A DNA stretch of 64,000 nt from Candidatus Absconditabacterales bacterium (GTDB taxonomy: Bacteria > Patescibacteriota > Gracilibacteria > Absconditabacterales > Absconditicoccaceae). The translations under genes and the position numbers were made by a program. This document shows, piece after piece, positions 1-10,216 of this stretch. Below the pieces are notes generated by a model. It did no database searches, was not told the DNA's origin, and was given only the letters and a program-made list of their open reading frames with translations. The stretch lies in the NCBI GenBank assembly GCA_025057375.1, contig JANWWO010000002.1:1-64000 (forward strand), read 5' to 3'. Positions within the stretch are counted from its first letter, which is position 1, and each line of letters begins with the position of its first letter.

Positions 1-375
1 TACATCACCGCTACTGACAAGTCTACAGTCAGGATTACCATCTTTGTCAATACTAATGAGTAGTCATGATCAGGGAGGACAGGAAATTGGATTCTCAACG
101 ATATCAAATCCAAGGTCTGGTCTCGCAATTGATCCATTCGCAAAAGCTCCTGGCTCTATCCATATGCCATTCTGGTCAGTTGTATTGATCGTGAGGACTT
201 GTGTTCCACTTCATCATATGATGACTGCAGGACTCGCTGGGTCTCAAATCACTACAGACCTGATAAACTGTGTTGTCTGCGTGATGACAGACGGAATCTG
301 TAATGCACTAACGAGTCAGCCGATCATTAATCAGGCGATGATTCAGAGGGTGTTGCGAGAGAGTGTGCTGTGCAT
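1..375 (-). CDS. Secreted/surface protein, paralogue of the next gene, 3' end missing
   Basis: Reading the minus strand with UGA as glycine gives a frame from an ATG at 375 that runs off the left edge (125 codons). Residues 10-28 are a hydrophobic segment that fits a signal peptide or anchor. A module about 85-125 residues in contains RPDLGFD, a Cys-Pro-Pro-Gly and a second Cys after an IDKDGNPDC motif. The gene at 523-1746 carries the same module (RPDLGFD, then IDQNGKGEC), so the two are paralogues. TAG at 412-414 closes the frame upstream. No Shine-Dalgarno site is obvious, so the exact ATG is inferred. The function is unknown; a cell-surface role is an inference from the leader and cysteines. 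Confidence 0.6.
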
Positions 376-522
376 TGAGAGAAAGGGAGGAAATAAAGAT
401 TGATACTATCTTGATCTTTGTATGAAGTCTATTTTCGTTGCTTTTGAGTTATTGTTTATCAATGTTGCATAGTTTTTAGTTTTTTTTCTTAATTAAGTTT
501 TCTTATGAATTATAAGGTTTTT

Positions 523-1746
523 TTATATACAATTCGCCATCAGTGGACTGTCGCAAGGATATTGTATGGTAAATCAATTAAGTGGATCCGCACAATCACA
601 CATTGCTGGATCAGGAGTAGGAGTTGGATTTGGGTTTGGATCAGGAGTAGGATTAGGATTTGGGTTTGGACCAGGAGTAGGAGTTGGGGTAAGTTCTACT
701 CATCTGCAAATGAGTGTTCCATTCATCTGTACTCATGCGAGGAGTTGGTCTTGAGGACAGAGTCACGTTGCTTGTCCACAGAGGGCGAGTCATCCAGATG
801 TAAATCATTGGAGTCGTTGATGTTCTTGACATTGCGAGTAGGTCCCAAATGCTGGTCAGCAACTTCAGCCACGATAGACTTGTCATGCTGGACAGTCAGG
901 AAGCTGATTGGGTGCACAGATAGGTTGTGATGTAGTATTATAGCCGATGATTGATTGTCATGCAGGACATTGGAATGCTGGGTTATTGGGAACGCAAATG
1001 ATGCCATTGGTGCTAAATCATGCTATTGCATGTCCGGTAGCACATGAAAGACTTCCCAGTGCATCAACAAGCGATCAACATTTGACTCTTCTGGATGCTC
1101 AGTTTCATTCTACTCCTATCATAAATGTCCATTCTGGGCATATTCATCAGATGTTTCGTTCGAAATGATCTGCAAGAAGATCAATCAAGAATTGACGATT
1201 AGGGAATTCACACATAACGCGTCAGTCCCTTTCAATACTTCTTACAAACATATTGTCAGGACATGGTCCTTTGATACGGCGTTGATATGTATTGTCGAAG
1301 TTGGTATCAAGATCATTGTGTGTAATTTTTTTACATTCTCCTTTGCCGTTTTGATCAATTTTTCGAATAAATCACTCTCATGGTCCACATATGATAGGAT
1401 TGGCTATGAGATCAAATCCAAGATCAGGTCTGAGAATAGATCTGTCACGGAGATTTCACGCTTGAATAGCGAGTGCATTATCTCCTTCTGATCTGATACG
1501 AATGACTGGTCAGGATTGCTCTTTATTTATTTGGATAATTGGTGCTCCTCACTCCAGTCAATTGACGGTATAAACGACCGCACGAATATATTGTGCGGCT
1601 TGAGAAAATTGTGATTTGATCGTCGAGTCTTCTGATGCAAATGATCATTGGACGAGAAGAAATCCTAGAACAAATCATCACAGAACAGATCATATCATTG
1701 TTGTGAGATGATATTGCGGAAGTTTGGGCCATGCTGGTTTGGTCAT
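523..1746 (-). CDS. Cys-rich secreted surface protein with Pro-rich linker
   Basis: 407 residues under table 25. The N-terminus (residues 15-37) is a Gly/Leu/Val-rich hydrophobic stretch ending in a signal-peptidase-like Ala-Ser. The RPDLGFD module shared with the gene at 1-375 follows. Then come several short units of the form Cys-Pro-x-Gly ... Cys, spaced roughly 20-30 residues apart, which looks like a disulphide-linked repeat array. Near the C-terminus a linker of alternating Pro, Asn, Asp and Thr is encoded by a 30-bp tandem repeat. ATG 1746 is chosen because it clears the stop of the upstream gene by 43 nt; ATG 1824 in the same frame would overlap that gene. The family is not recognised, and an extracellular location is inferred. 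Confidence 0.65.
611..690. repeat. 30-bp tandem repeat (2.7 copies)
   Basis: Copies start at 611, 641 and 671 (the last is partial), each a variant of tcaggagtaggagttggatt followed by tgggtttgga. It encodes the Pro/Asn/Asp/Thr linker of the minus-strand surface protein. Because the unit is a multiple of three, copy-number change would lengthen or shorten the linker without a frameshift. Confidence 0.85.
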
Positions 1747-1789
1747 GGATGAGATGGAGAAGTAAAAATATCTGGATGGTATCAGATTG

Positions 1790-2311
1790 TTATTTATTAT
1801 GATCGAGATCAATTGTTCCGTCATGCGAGAGTTGAGGTTTGTCAGTTATAGTGTCAAAGTCCAATTTGGCAGCAAAAATTGATGATATATTGGGGTCATA
1901 GTAGATAAATGATCATCAATTGGTCCATACCATCAGTCATGAGTCTGTATCAAACGAATAGATCCGGTCTTCCAGATGTTTGAGTGTGATTCCATAATCT
2001 TTGGTGATGAGAGGGAGAGAGGGAGCATTTCACTGTCAATGATGCAATCAGGGTTTTCTTTCTGTCAGGGCGACACGTTGATTGATGATGACAACTCATG
2101 TTTCATTGTTTACGGTGATGTGTGATTCGTGGATAGACGGATGGGAAAAGGTGAGGATAGGAGGTTGTGGGCGAGCTGCTCAGTGATTGTCTGAAATGGG
2201 TTGGGGTGGGGCAGGCTGTGAGTTATTTGTCATCATGAGTCGCACTCCTATTGCCCCTGCAGTACTGATCGTAAGAATGATGCTTGTCCGTATTCGTTGT
2301 TTTTGGGTCAT
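1790..2311 (-). CDS. Membrane-anchored or secreted protein of unknown function
   Basis: 173 residues under table 25, ATG at 2311 and TAA at 1790-1792. Residues 8-27 are hydrophobic and fit an uncleaved signal anchor. A Pro/Gln-rich spacer and a mostly polar, beta-prone remainder follow. It is the first gene of the minus-strand surface set and lies 43 nt upstream of the Cys-rich gene, so the three probably share a transcript. No family is recognised. TGA is used for several glycines, which supports the frame. Confidence 0.55.
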
Positions 2312-2576
2312 GAGTGGGGAAAAATGGAATGTTAAAAGACCGAGTATGTACTTTTTTCTTATCTATATATAGTCAGATATGATGAAAAATGCAAATTTTT
2401 GATGACATTTTTTTAATTTGTGATTTTATATAGAAATTAGAAATAAAATGTGTCGTTATATAATATATATAGATATATAGAATGTGTCTTGTATGTGTTT
2501 ATGTGTTGTATGATTTTGTCTTGCAATCAATGAGAGAAACTCGTATAGTAGTAATGGTTTTAGTCTTTTTGTCTCT
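2312..2576. other. Divergent AT-rich intergenic region
   Basis: 265 bp between the minus-strand surface genes and rsmI. It is very AT-rich with runs such as tatataatatatatagata near 2457. It must hold both divergent promoters, but no -35/-10 pair is convincing enough to place. Confidence 0.5.
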
Positions 2577-3254
2577 ATGCTCTATGTTGTTCCTACACCA
2601 ATCGGGAATGCTGACGATATAACGCTTCGTGCACTGAAACTCTTGACACACACATCTGTTATTATTGCAGAGCGTATTGCCAGTATCCGTACATTGTATG
2701 CTATTCATGATCTATCAACTGCAGGAAAAACGTTTGTTTCCTATACGGGTGCTGATGATGACAAAAAGTTTGTCTCTTTTCTTGAGCAAGCGAGGACGCA
2801 GGATGTTGTCGTTGTCTCTGAAGCGGGGACACCATGATTGTCGGATCCATGAAAATCCCTGATTGCACTTTGTCATCGTTTGTCCATTCCTTTTTCTGTT
2901 CTTCCTGGAGCTACCGCATTGATACCTGCTGTGGTTGCTGCTCCTTTTCCAACACATCAGTTTATTTTTTTGGGATTTCTTCCTCACAAAAAAGGGAGAG
3001 AGACGTTTTTGCAGGCATTGATGAATTATGATTTGCCGGTTTTTTTTTATGAGTCTGTGCATAGGATGGGAAAGTTGTTTGAGCAAGGGAAAAAGATCTG
3101 ACTGACGGGTAATGTCTGGATAGCCAGAGAAATCAGTAAGCAATTTGAGTCATATCGGTATGGCTCGTTTGCGGAGGCAGCATTAGCATGGGAATCGCAT
3201 CAGATTGTCCCCAAAGGTGAATTTGTGATTGGATGGAACAATAACCCAATATAA
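2577..3254 (+). CDS. rsmI: 16S rRNA (cytidine1402-2'-O)-methyltransferase RsmI
   Basis: 225 residues. The SAM-dependent tetrapyrrole-methylase fold is clear: VPTPIGNADDIT at the N-terminus, SEAGTPGLSDPG around residue 82 (two of its glycines are TGA), LPGATALIPA near residue 107 and FIFLGFLPHKKG near 127. RsmI 2'-O-methylates C1402 of 16S rRNA in the decoding centre, using SAM. Typical homologues have about 280 residues; this one lacks the C-terminal helical extension. ATG 2577 puts the first beta-strand at residue 2 as usual in the family. M29 and M48 peptidase genes follow on the same strand. Confidence 0.93.
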
Positions 3255-3384
3255 GAATTCCGGTTATTATGGTTTGACTGGTGATGTGTGATCGATCGTT
3301 GTTGTCGTATCCTATGCGATGCCAGACAAATCATCACTATATGGCGGCACTTCGTTGATCCTTTTTTTATTTCTTCTTTTTGTT

Positions 3385-4590
3385 ATGTATTATCCTCATC
3401 CTATTATTTTGGAGCGTTATGCTCGTGTGTTGATCAATTTTGCTTTGCATTGATGACAAGGGGTCAAACCAGGAGATGTGGTTTTGCTTGCTGTACCTGA
3501 GTGTGCAAGATCCTTGCTTGATTATCTGTATCGTGCGGTGATTGATGCTGGTGCTCATCCTGTGGTGAGATTGATTCCCGATGGCTTGAGTGCGTATTTG
3601 TTTGAACAAGGGAGTGATGACCAGCTGACATGGACGGCACGTCACTCGTTGTTGGGAGAAGTGGAGGATATCGATCATCGTGTTGCTATCATTGCTGATC
3701 ACGACAAATATGAGCTGGCTCATATCGACCCTAAAAAGATTATGCTTCGTCAAAAATCGATGAAATACTACAAAGACGCCCTGTTTGCTAAAGAAGATCA
3801 AGGGAAACTAACCCGAACACTCGCTTTGTATGGAACATCAAGTATGGCTGCAAATGTAGGGATGAGTCTTCAGGAATACCGAAACCAAATCATCAATGCC
3901 TGTTTTCTTGATCATGAAGATCCTATCGCTCACTGGCGTCAGACATTTTCTTTTCTCGAACACACAAAAAGCCGTCTCAATGCCTTATCTATCGAACGAC
4001 TTCATGTCCAGTGAGAGGATGTCGATCTTCGTATCAAAATTTGAGCTAATAGACAGCGACTTGGCTGAAGTGGTCGCAATATTCCATCTTTTGAACTTTT
4101 TATCTCACCTGATCGACGTGGGACCAATTGATGGATGAGATTTAACCAACCCTTGTGGAGAAATGGATCGGTAATTAAGGGTATTGTTCTTCGTTTTGAC
4201 AACGGTGTGGTAGTGGAAGCAACTGCACAGGAAGGTGAACAGTTGCTCAAAGAAATGATTGCTGTCGAGAATGCAAACAAAATTGGTGAATATAGCTTGA
4301 CTGACAGGAGGACAAGTAGAATTGATCGCATTATGGGAGAAACATTGTATGATGAAAATATCGGTGGTCTGTTTGGGAATACACATTTGGCGATTTGATC
4401 TGCCTACAAAGAAAGTTATCGTGGTGATGTTGCCTCAGTTTCTAAAGACCAACGAGATGAGCGATGATTCAATGACTCCGTTATCCATACAGACATTGTT
4501 TCTACCACAAACAGGGTCGTTACAGCGACCTTGACTGATGGTTCATGTGTCGTGATCTATCGTGATGGCCAGTTTTGTGATACATTTTAG
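3385..4590 (+). CDS. M29-family aminopeptidase (leucyl aminopeptidase / AmpS type)
   Basis: 401 residues. It starts with YPHPIILERYARVLINFAL and a VKPGDVVLLAVPE block typical of M29 enzymes. Around residue 235 it has GRNIPSFELFISPD, the family's Asn-[IM]-Pro...Glu region that supplies a metal ligand. Residues near 320 (GETLYDENIGG, then NTHLAIG) supply the Glu/His ligands and the catalytic Tyr region. Several conserved glycines are TGA. M29 enzymes are cytoplasmic, two-metal (Co/Zn) exopeptidases that remove N-terminal residues from peptides, which would suit a peptide-scavenging host-associated cell. ATG 3385 is chosen because the upstream sequence has no family similarity. An M48 membrane protease gene follows 18 nt downstream. 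Confidence 0.88.
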
Positions 4591-4608
4591 TCATTTGTGC
4601 CCTGTGTT

Positions 4609-5412
4609 ATGGTCGATTATGTTATTCCCAAGCCTTTTTCTCACAATATCAATATGCCAGAATCAACCTCCTGGCGAGAGAGTGGGCGATGATTTGCGGC
4701 GAAGATAACGTTGGGTGTGGTATGACTTTTTTTCTTATCTGCTGTGATTGCTGAGTTTGCTGCTCCTCATATTACGATCGATCAAGAACGTCGTTGGTTT
4801 GGTGGATCGTGGACGACTGTCGTTGGGACAGAATCATTTTTTACCGACGCTCTTAAACGCTCGCTCGATGATCGACTTGCCCAAACAAGCACCGGGGTAA
4901 GTGTTCCTTCTTTTCGTTTGTATGATTCTCCTCAACCCAATGCGTTTGCGATGCTTGGGTGATATATTGTCTTGACCCGTCAGTTGATCACTGAAGTGGA
5001 GACTGTTGAAGAATTGGCTTTTATCCTTTTTCATGAGCAGAGTCACGTAGATCGTCGTCATGTGATGCGTGGGTTGCTGAGAATTTTGCCGATTTCATTT
5101 CTCTTCAGCTTTGTGGGGCAGATAGATGTAGAGCCGTTGGTTCAGATAGGGAATATGATGTTTTCTCGTCGCTATGAAAAAGAAGCTGACATTGATGCGA
5201 TTATGATGATGCGTGAGGTATGACGTAATCCTGTGTGTGCGGCTGGGTTTTTTGAACGTGATGAGGGAGGTGCCTGGGATTCATGGTTTGTGTGGCTCTC
5301 TACTCATCCTTCGTCAGTATCGAGAACGGAGCTGTTGCAGAGTGCTGATACCTGACAGCCTTGTACTCCTTTGCCTGAGGAGTGGCGTCGTGCTGATGCG
5401 ATTGTGTTTTAG
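4609..5412 (+). CDS. M48-family zinc metalloprotease, membrane-anchored
   Basis: 267 residues. One hydrophobic helix lies at residues 32-48 (LGVVGLFFLSAVIAEFA). The zinc site HEQSH (HExxH) is at about residue 142 and the third ligand lies in RRYEKEADIDAIMMM near 190, so the M48 catalytic set is complete. M48 peptidases related to HtpX or BepA degrade or trim misfolded envelope proteins. Ahead of the zinc site, SPQPNAFAMLGGYIVLTRQL matches the family's Pro-Asn-Ala-Phe substrate-edge strand. The gene begins 18 nt after the M29 gene, so co-transcription is likely, and ends in a strong terminator. Confidence 0.87.
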
Positions 5413-5436
5413 TCCTCCCTTAGTGGAGGATTTTTT
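5413..5436 (+). terminator. Rho-independent terminator after the M48 gene
   Basis: TCCTCC / GGAGGA stem with a 6-nt loop (cttagt), followed by TTTTTT. It begins just after the TAG stop. Confidence 0.85.
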
Positions 5437-5448
5437 GTAGTAACAGAT

Positions 5449-5477
5449 TTGACAGGAGAAAAAAAGATGAATATACT
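5449..5477 (+). promoter_or_regulatory. Sigma70-type promoter of the UGA-rich cluster
   Basis: TTGACA at 5449-5454, a 17-bp spacer and TATACT at 5472-5477. Transcription would begin near 5484, 33 nt before ATG 5517. This rules out the ATG at 5467, which has an AGGAG-like sequence ahead but lies inside the promoter. Confidence 0.75.
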
Positions 5478-5516
5478 TGATGTGGTGTATTACCATTTTT
5501 TATCAGTATTCTACCA

Positions 5517-8500
5517 ATGCCACTGTTTCAAGAATCAACAACATATGCAGCATCAACTGAAGACCAATTCACAACAGATCTGAATAAATTTAATGATTGT
5601 TTTACCAAAAGTAATGCTATCGAAATCCGCGAGCATGCACTCTGACTTATGGCTGCGCATGAGGAGAAGATGAGAAAGTTTCTCGCAGATAGGTGAATTG
5701 ATGGAACTAGTAAATGATTTGATGGGGTAATCAAACAATCTGGTTCTGCTCGAGACAGATTTGGTCAAAAGTTGGTACAAGATATCCAAGATCTTACATC
5801 ATGAACAAAATCAATAAAATCTTCTTGACGCTGACATATTGAACCCTCACAAAGCGAAATAGTAGCAGAAGCGATGATCGAAGCACAGAAAGAAGCGATA
5901 CAAGAGATGAACAAACTCATCGAAGATCAAAAACAAGCATTGGGAGAAGCAAAAAACTGGATACATAAAATGTGAGATGCCAAAGATGGATATAAATCAG
6001 CGATGGAGAAGAAAAGCAATCCAGATGAGACATTTGTCATTGAGTTTACGGATGCATCCAAATTGCCAAAAATCCACGATATTCTTACCCCAGCAGATAT
6101 AAAATCTGATGAAAACGTCTTTATTGACTACTCAGCATGTACCAATCCTCAAATTTGAGCATATCTTACGAGACATTGAATATCGTGAAAACAAGTCCAA
6201 ATCGTTGCATGAAAACGGAATTGAGTAGATACCTATCTTCTTGTCGGACCAGATTGAAAACCAATTAATGCAAGAGCTCTTGTTCGACCATGAGTCAAAA
6301 TATTCTCAAAAAAAGCAACTGAGTTACAGAGAGAGATAGATCAAAGAAAACAAGAAGCCAGACAAGCAAAAGAAAAACCAAAGGATGTCATCAAAAATCT
6401 CAGTTGACTTAAGTATAGCTTTGAGAGTATAGAACAGGCACAAGAATTTAATGATGCAGTAGTAAACGTATTTGACGTACTCAAAGCACAATGTCGTGTT
6501 AATGGCATCACTCCTATTGATGTTCCTTTTTCCAAAACCTTTGTCTGAACGTGACATTTCCAATTTGATGGGAGAACCAAAGATGGAAAGTCGTTTGAGG
6601 TTGATCCAGTTTTTCCAAAATCAGCTTTATCAGACAAACTCTATGAGATTATTGATAACAACGAAGATGTTTTCGTATCATACCTCAATGAAAGGCGAAA
6701 CACAGAATACACCCAAGATGTCGTGGAGCGTCAGAAAGAGTGTTTTATTCCATGAATTGATATCAATCGATGATCCGAAGAGGATGCACAGAAGATGAAA
6801 TGATATCTTGATGATATTGTGAGTATAGTTATGAATGATATCGACAACAATCCTCCGGAAGATGGACAACCATTCAAAGTTAGTACCGCGACCTGATGAG
6901 AAATTTATTATGATGGGAGCAATAACCAAGATTTTCTCTATGATGATGAAGAAATTGCGACATACTTTAAAAGTAAGTGATTTGATATGAGTGATGATAA
7001 GCTCAACAAAAAACTTTGTGACTATCTGAATGCTGAATTTGCGAAACAGCACCTTACAGTCACATGAAATGAAACACTGACAACAAATAAAGATGATCTC
7101 AAGAAAAAAATACAAGCAGATGGGAATATGGTATGAGTATGAATTAATCAACACGAATACAGAGATCTCGCAATCATGGAACAACAAGACTATAATGCAC
7201 TCATGGAAAAATTTGATATAAGCAAAGCAGCAGACTACCTTTCGCTCTATACCCATGATCAAGCACTCAAAGAGTGACAAGGAGACCTCAGACTTGAGCG
7301 TCTCAGGGCTGTCGCTGACAAGATGATAGCAACAAACCCTGATCAAGCATTCCAGACTTTCCTCGCGCTTCACGCTCAGTATGATGCTGAAAAACATCCT
7401 GACTCAGTTTATTTTATTCTCAGACAGTTTACAGGACATTTTTGACAAAAACTTGCTGATGTACGGAAATGAAAAGGACAAACGATTAGTACAGAGAATC
7501 AAAAAAAACTTTTGTCACTTGTCCACTTGGTGACAGGGAGAATGGAAGATATGAAAACAACATATATGAAACTTGCTCTTGCCATGCACACATGATTATC
7601 CATGCTCTGTCCAACATGAAAAAAACCATGAGATATCGACGATGATCTTCGTGATCTAGGACTTGCACAGTCGATCATGGCAGACCTCATGCCTTGAGTT
7701 ATTGATGCAGCGAAAACTGATTTTGATGCACAACAAAAAGCTGAGTTTGAAAAAAACAAATCTACACTGACTGCATATTTTGGTGATAAGATTTCTCTGT
7801 GATGAATAGAAACAGTAAAAATAGATGAGATTGATCGGTCAAGGTTATCATTCCAAGAAAAAGCAGCATTAACTGCACATATAAAGTATGTAAAGAGATT
7901 TCCAACAAAACCAAGCGAAGATACAGAACTGAAAGACAATCCAAATTTGCTCAAAGAAAGAATCTTCCTCCTTGCATCTCATGCTCAAGAAGATTTGATG
8001 GCATGATTTGCCGATTTTATTGATGACTGAGTTGGTGGAAAAAATCTTGAATTACAATGACTTAACAAAGAAATCTACGACACCTATACAGATATGATAG
8101 GAGCATGATGGTTCAATCTCAGTGATGAGAATGTTACCAAAGCAGTTGAGGGTAGTAAAATGGCGTGAGTGATCGTCGTTGCTGTCGCTGCATCGTTTGC
8201 ATCAGCATGACTTGCAACATGACCAGCATTGGTTTCAATATTTGCAGCTGCATGATGATCAATCGCATGATTTACGGCTGATATGCTTATTAACCAAAGA
8301 CAATATACATCACGGGAGTGAGTGGCCAAAGATTTTTTCTCTACGCTTGCTACAGATATTGCAACATCAGGACCGTTTGCATTGGTGCCATGAATTTGAC
8401 CCCTGTTAGCGAGAATACCCAAACTTGGAAGCATCTTTAGACCAATTGCCCGCACTATAGAAATCGCAGGAAAAAAATATAATACTGCAGAAATTCTTGT

Positions 8501-8585
8501 TTCCTGAGTGATATCATGACAAGCAGAAGCATTGAGACAAGAATTTATTATGCATCAAGATCTCTCATTTGAACAAATCATCTAA
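5517..8585 (+). CDS. Large UGA-rich protein of unknown function with C-terminal Gly/Ala membrane segments
   Basis: One uninterrupted table-25 frame of 1022 residues; the standard code would break it about 50 times. There is no signal peptide. The first 250 residues are rich in Lys, Glu, Gln and Ala, and the stretch around residues 120-160 looks coiled-coil. The middle is charged, mixed alpha/beta sequence with no motif I recognise. Residues about 885-935 form hydrophobic Ala/Gly-rich segments (VVAVAASFASAGLATGPALV and the segment after) that could insert into a membrane. By hand count about two thirds of its glycines are UGA, against about a fifth in tex. It opens a cluster with a coiled-coil protein and a PG-binding protein. 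Secreted cargo, a surface adhesin and a phage-like structural protein are all possible. Confidence 0.8.
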
Positions 8586-8600
8586 CAAATATGAATGGGT

Positions 8601-9986
8601 ATGGCTGTTCCGCTTGCTATAAAACGGTGACCACAAGTTCGATCCAAAATTTGAGTAGATAAGCTCAAAGCAGGCGTTGATGAAAATATCAAAACATGGA
8701 ACGACGTACTCAAAGACAAACAGCTCACATCACAGGAAAAAACAATGCTTGAAAAGATGAAAGCGGAATATATGTGATACAAAAAACAGCTTGAACAATT
8801 CCAAGCGCTCAAATCTGAGTATGAGGCGAACCAAAAAAAACTCACTGACCTCACTGAGGAGTTGCAGGCAAATCTGAACGAATGGCCTACAGCGTCAAAA
8901 AGACCTGAAGTAGCTATTCTCAAGGATATCGCTGATCTCGAGGCGAAACAAAAAGAATTGGAAGGAAAGATTGGAGAGATAGAACAACAACCAGCAAGAT
9001 GACAACAAGCAACAGATAAAAGTCAACAACCATGATGAGCGAATGAAACAAATCAATCATCAAAACAAAACGCAGAAAATCCACATACTAAAATTGAAAC
9101 ACAAGCAGATGTTCCAAATCTTGTGAAACAACTTGATGAGATGAAAAGTAAACTCAAAGAAATTCGAGCTCATCTCGGAGAACTTGATGATTGGTATGAC
9201 CAAATAGAAAAATCGAATATGCTAAAAAACGACAAAGACGTATTGCAACAACAAATTGAACATGCACATCAACGACGAAGAACCAAAGAACAAGAACTTC
9301 TTGCGAACATCAAAGCACTTGAAGAAGATCAAACAAATCAATCATCAAAACAACAATCTGAATCACCAACTCCCCAAGTCGAATTGTCACCACACACCCC
9401 CAAATGATTTGACGACTATATGAAGATCCTCGATACAGAGATCTCATTTCTTACGAAGCAACTTGATGCACAAAAACTCAAGATTGATCACTTCATCAAT
9501 CGTCTGCCTGATGTAGAAAAAAGACAAACCAAATGACTATGGGATAAGATGAAAAGTATTTTTGATCGTCTCAGGACTGGGGAAACAACAGTAAAAGAAC
9601 TTGACGATGCAATCAATGAAGCAAACAACAAAGCAAACAAGTCATCAGAAAGGCTCAAACAAGCATGGGAAGCGATCAAAAATTTTGGTATCACCATCAA
9701 AGAATTTTTGGTATCTAAAGTATCACTCAAAAAAACTCTCAAAGACGCAGAGGCTGTCAATGAAAAGACTGATTCATCTCGCCTCAAGCAACTCTCAGAC
9801 AAACTCAAGGCAATGAGAAAAGGGGCATCAGATGCGATGAAAAAGCAAATTGATCACATCAAATTATATATTGACTTGTTTTATGTGCAACGTTTACTAA
9901 AAGTTGCATCAAAAATTTCACCAAATAAATATCTTGAGGCAAAAAAAAAGGAATTGGAAGAAAAGATTGGAGAGATAGAAAAATAA
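8601..9986 (+). CDS. Coiled-coil protein of unknown function
   Basis: 461 residues, beginning 15 nt after the preceding stop. Most of the chain is charged helix with heptad character: residues about 40-145, 170-260 and 290-460. Two low-complexity Gln/Ser/Asn linkers separate the helical blocks (NQSSKQNAENPHT and NQSSKQQSESPT). Internal duplication is visible: LEAKQKELEGKIGEIE near residue 115 and LEAKKKELEEKIGEIE at the C-terminus. No catalytic motif, signal peptide or membrane helix is seen. The gene sits between the 1022-residue protein and the PG-binding protein, so a structural partner role is plausible but inferred. Confidence 0.8.
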
Positions 9987-10216
9987 CAACAAGCACAATG
10001 AAAATAAGCCAAAAATCAAAATGAGTAATCATGATAAGTTTGAAATGTTGATATTAAAGCAGATGCTTCAGATGCAAAAGTTAATATTGGAGATGCACAT
10101 AAATAATGAAAAGCTAGAGAACAAGAACTTCTCGAAAATATCAAAGTTCTTGAGGGACAACAAACACCAAAATAAAAAGCAGAAACAACACATCCTCAAC
10201 AAAAATGTTGAGATAA
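9987..10216 (+). pseudogene. Decayed duplicate of the coiled-coil gene's repeat
   Basis: In the same frame after the TAA at 9984-9986 the sequence still resembles the coiled-coil gene. REQELLENIKVLEGQQTP (near 10117) mirrors KEQELLANIKALEEDQTN (near 9287), but several TAA codons interrupt it, at positions where Gln or Glu would fit (CAA or GAA to TAA). Best read as a tandem copy of the repeat that lost its reading frame. Confidence 0.55.

Noticed and set aside
44-470. Plus-strand frame of about 120 codons
   Set aside because: The minus strand of the same DNA encodes a protein with a signal peptide and a module shared with the neighbouring gene; the plus frame has no such support.
566-841. 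Plus-strand Gly/Val/Phe-rich frame over the tandem repeat
   Set aside because: It is the antisense of the Pro/Asn linker of a 407-residue minus-strand protein, and it ends soon after the repeat.
947-1574. Long plus-strand frame open under table 25
   Set aside because: Its composition is unnatural and the opposite strand carries the recognisable module; openness follows from the minus gene's codon usage.
5467-5760. ATG with AGGAG-like site ahead of the 1022-residue gene
   Set aside because: It lies between the -35 and -10 elements of the promoter and its frame ends early, so it cannot be the start.
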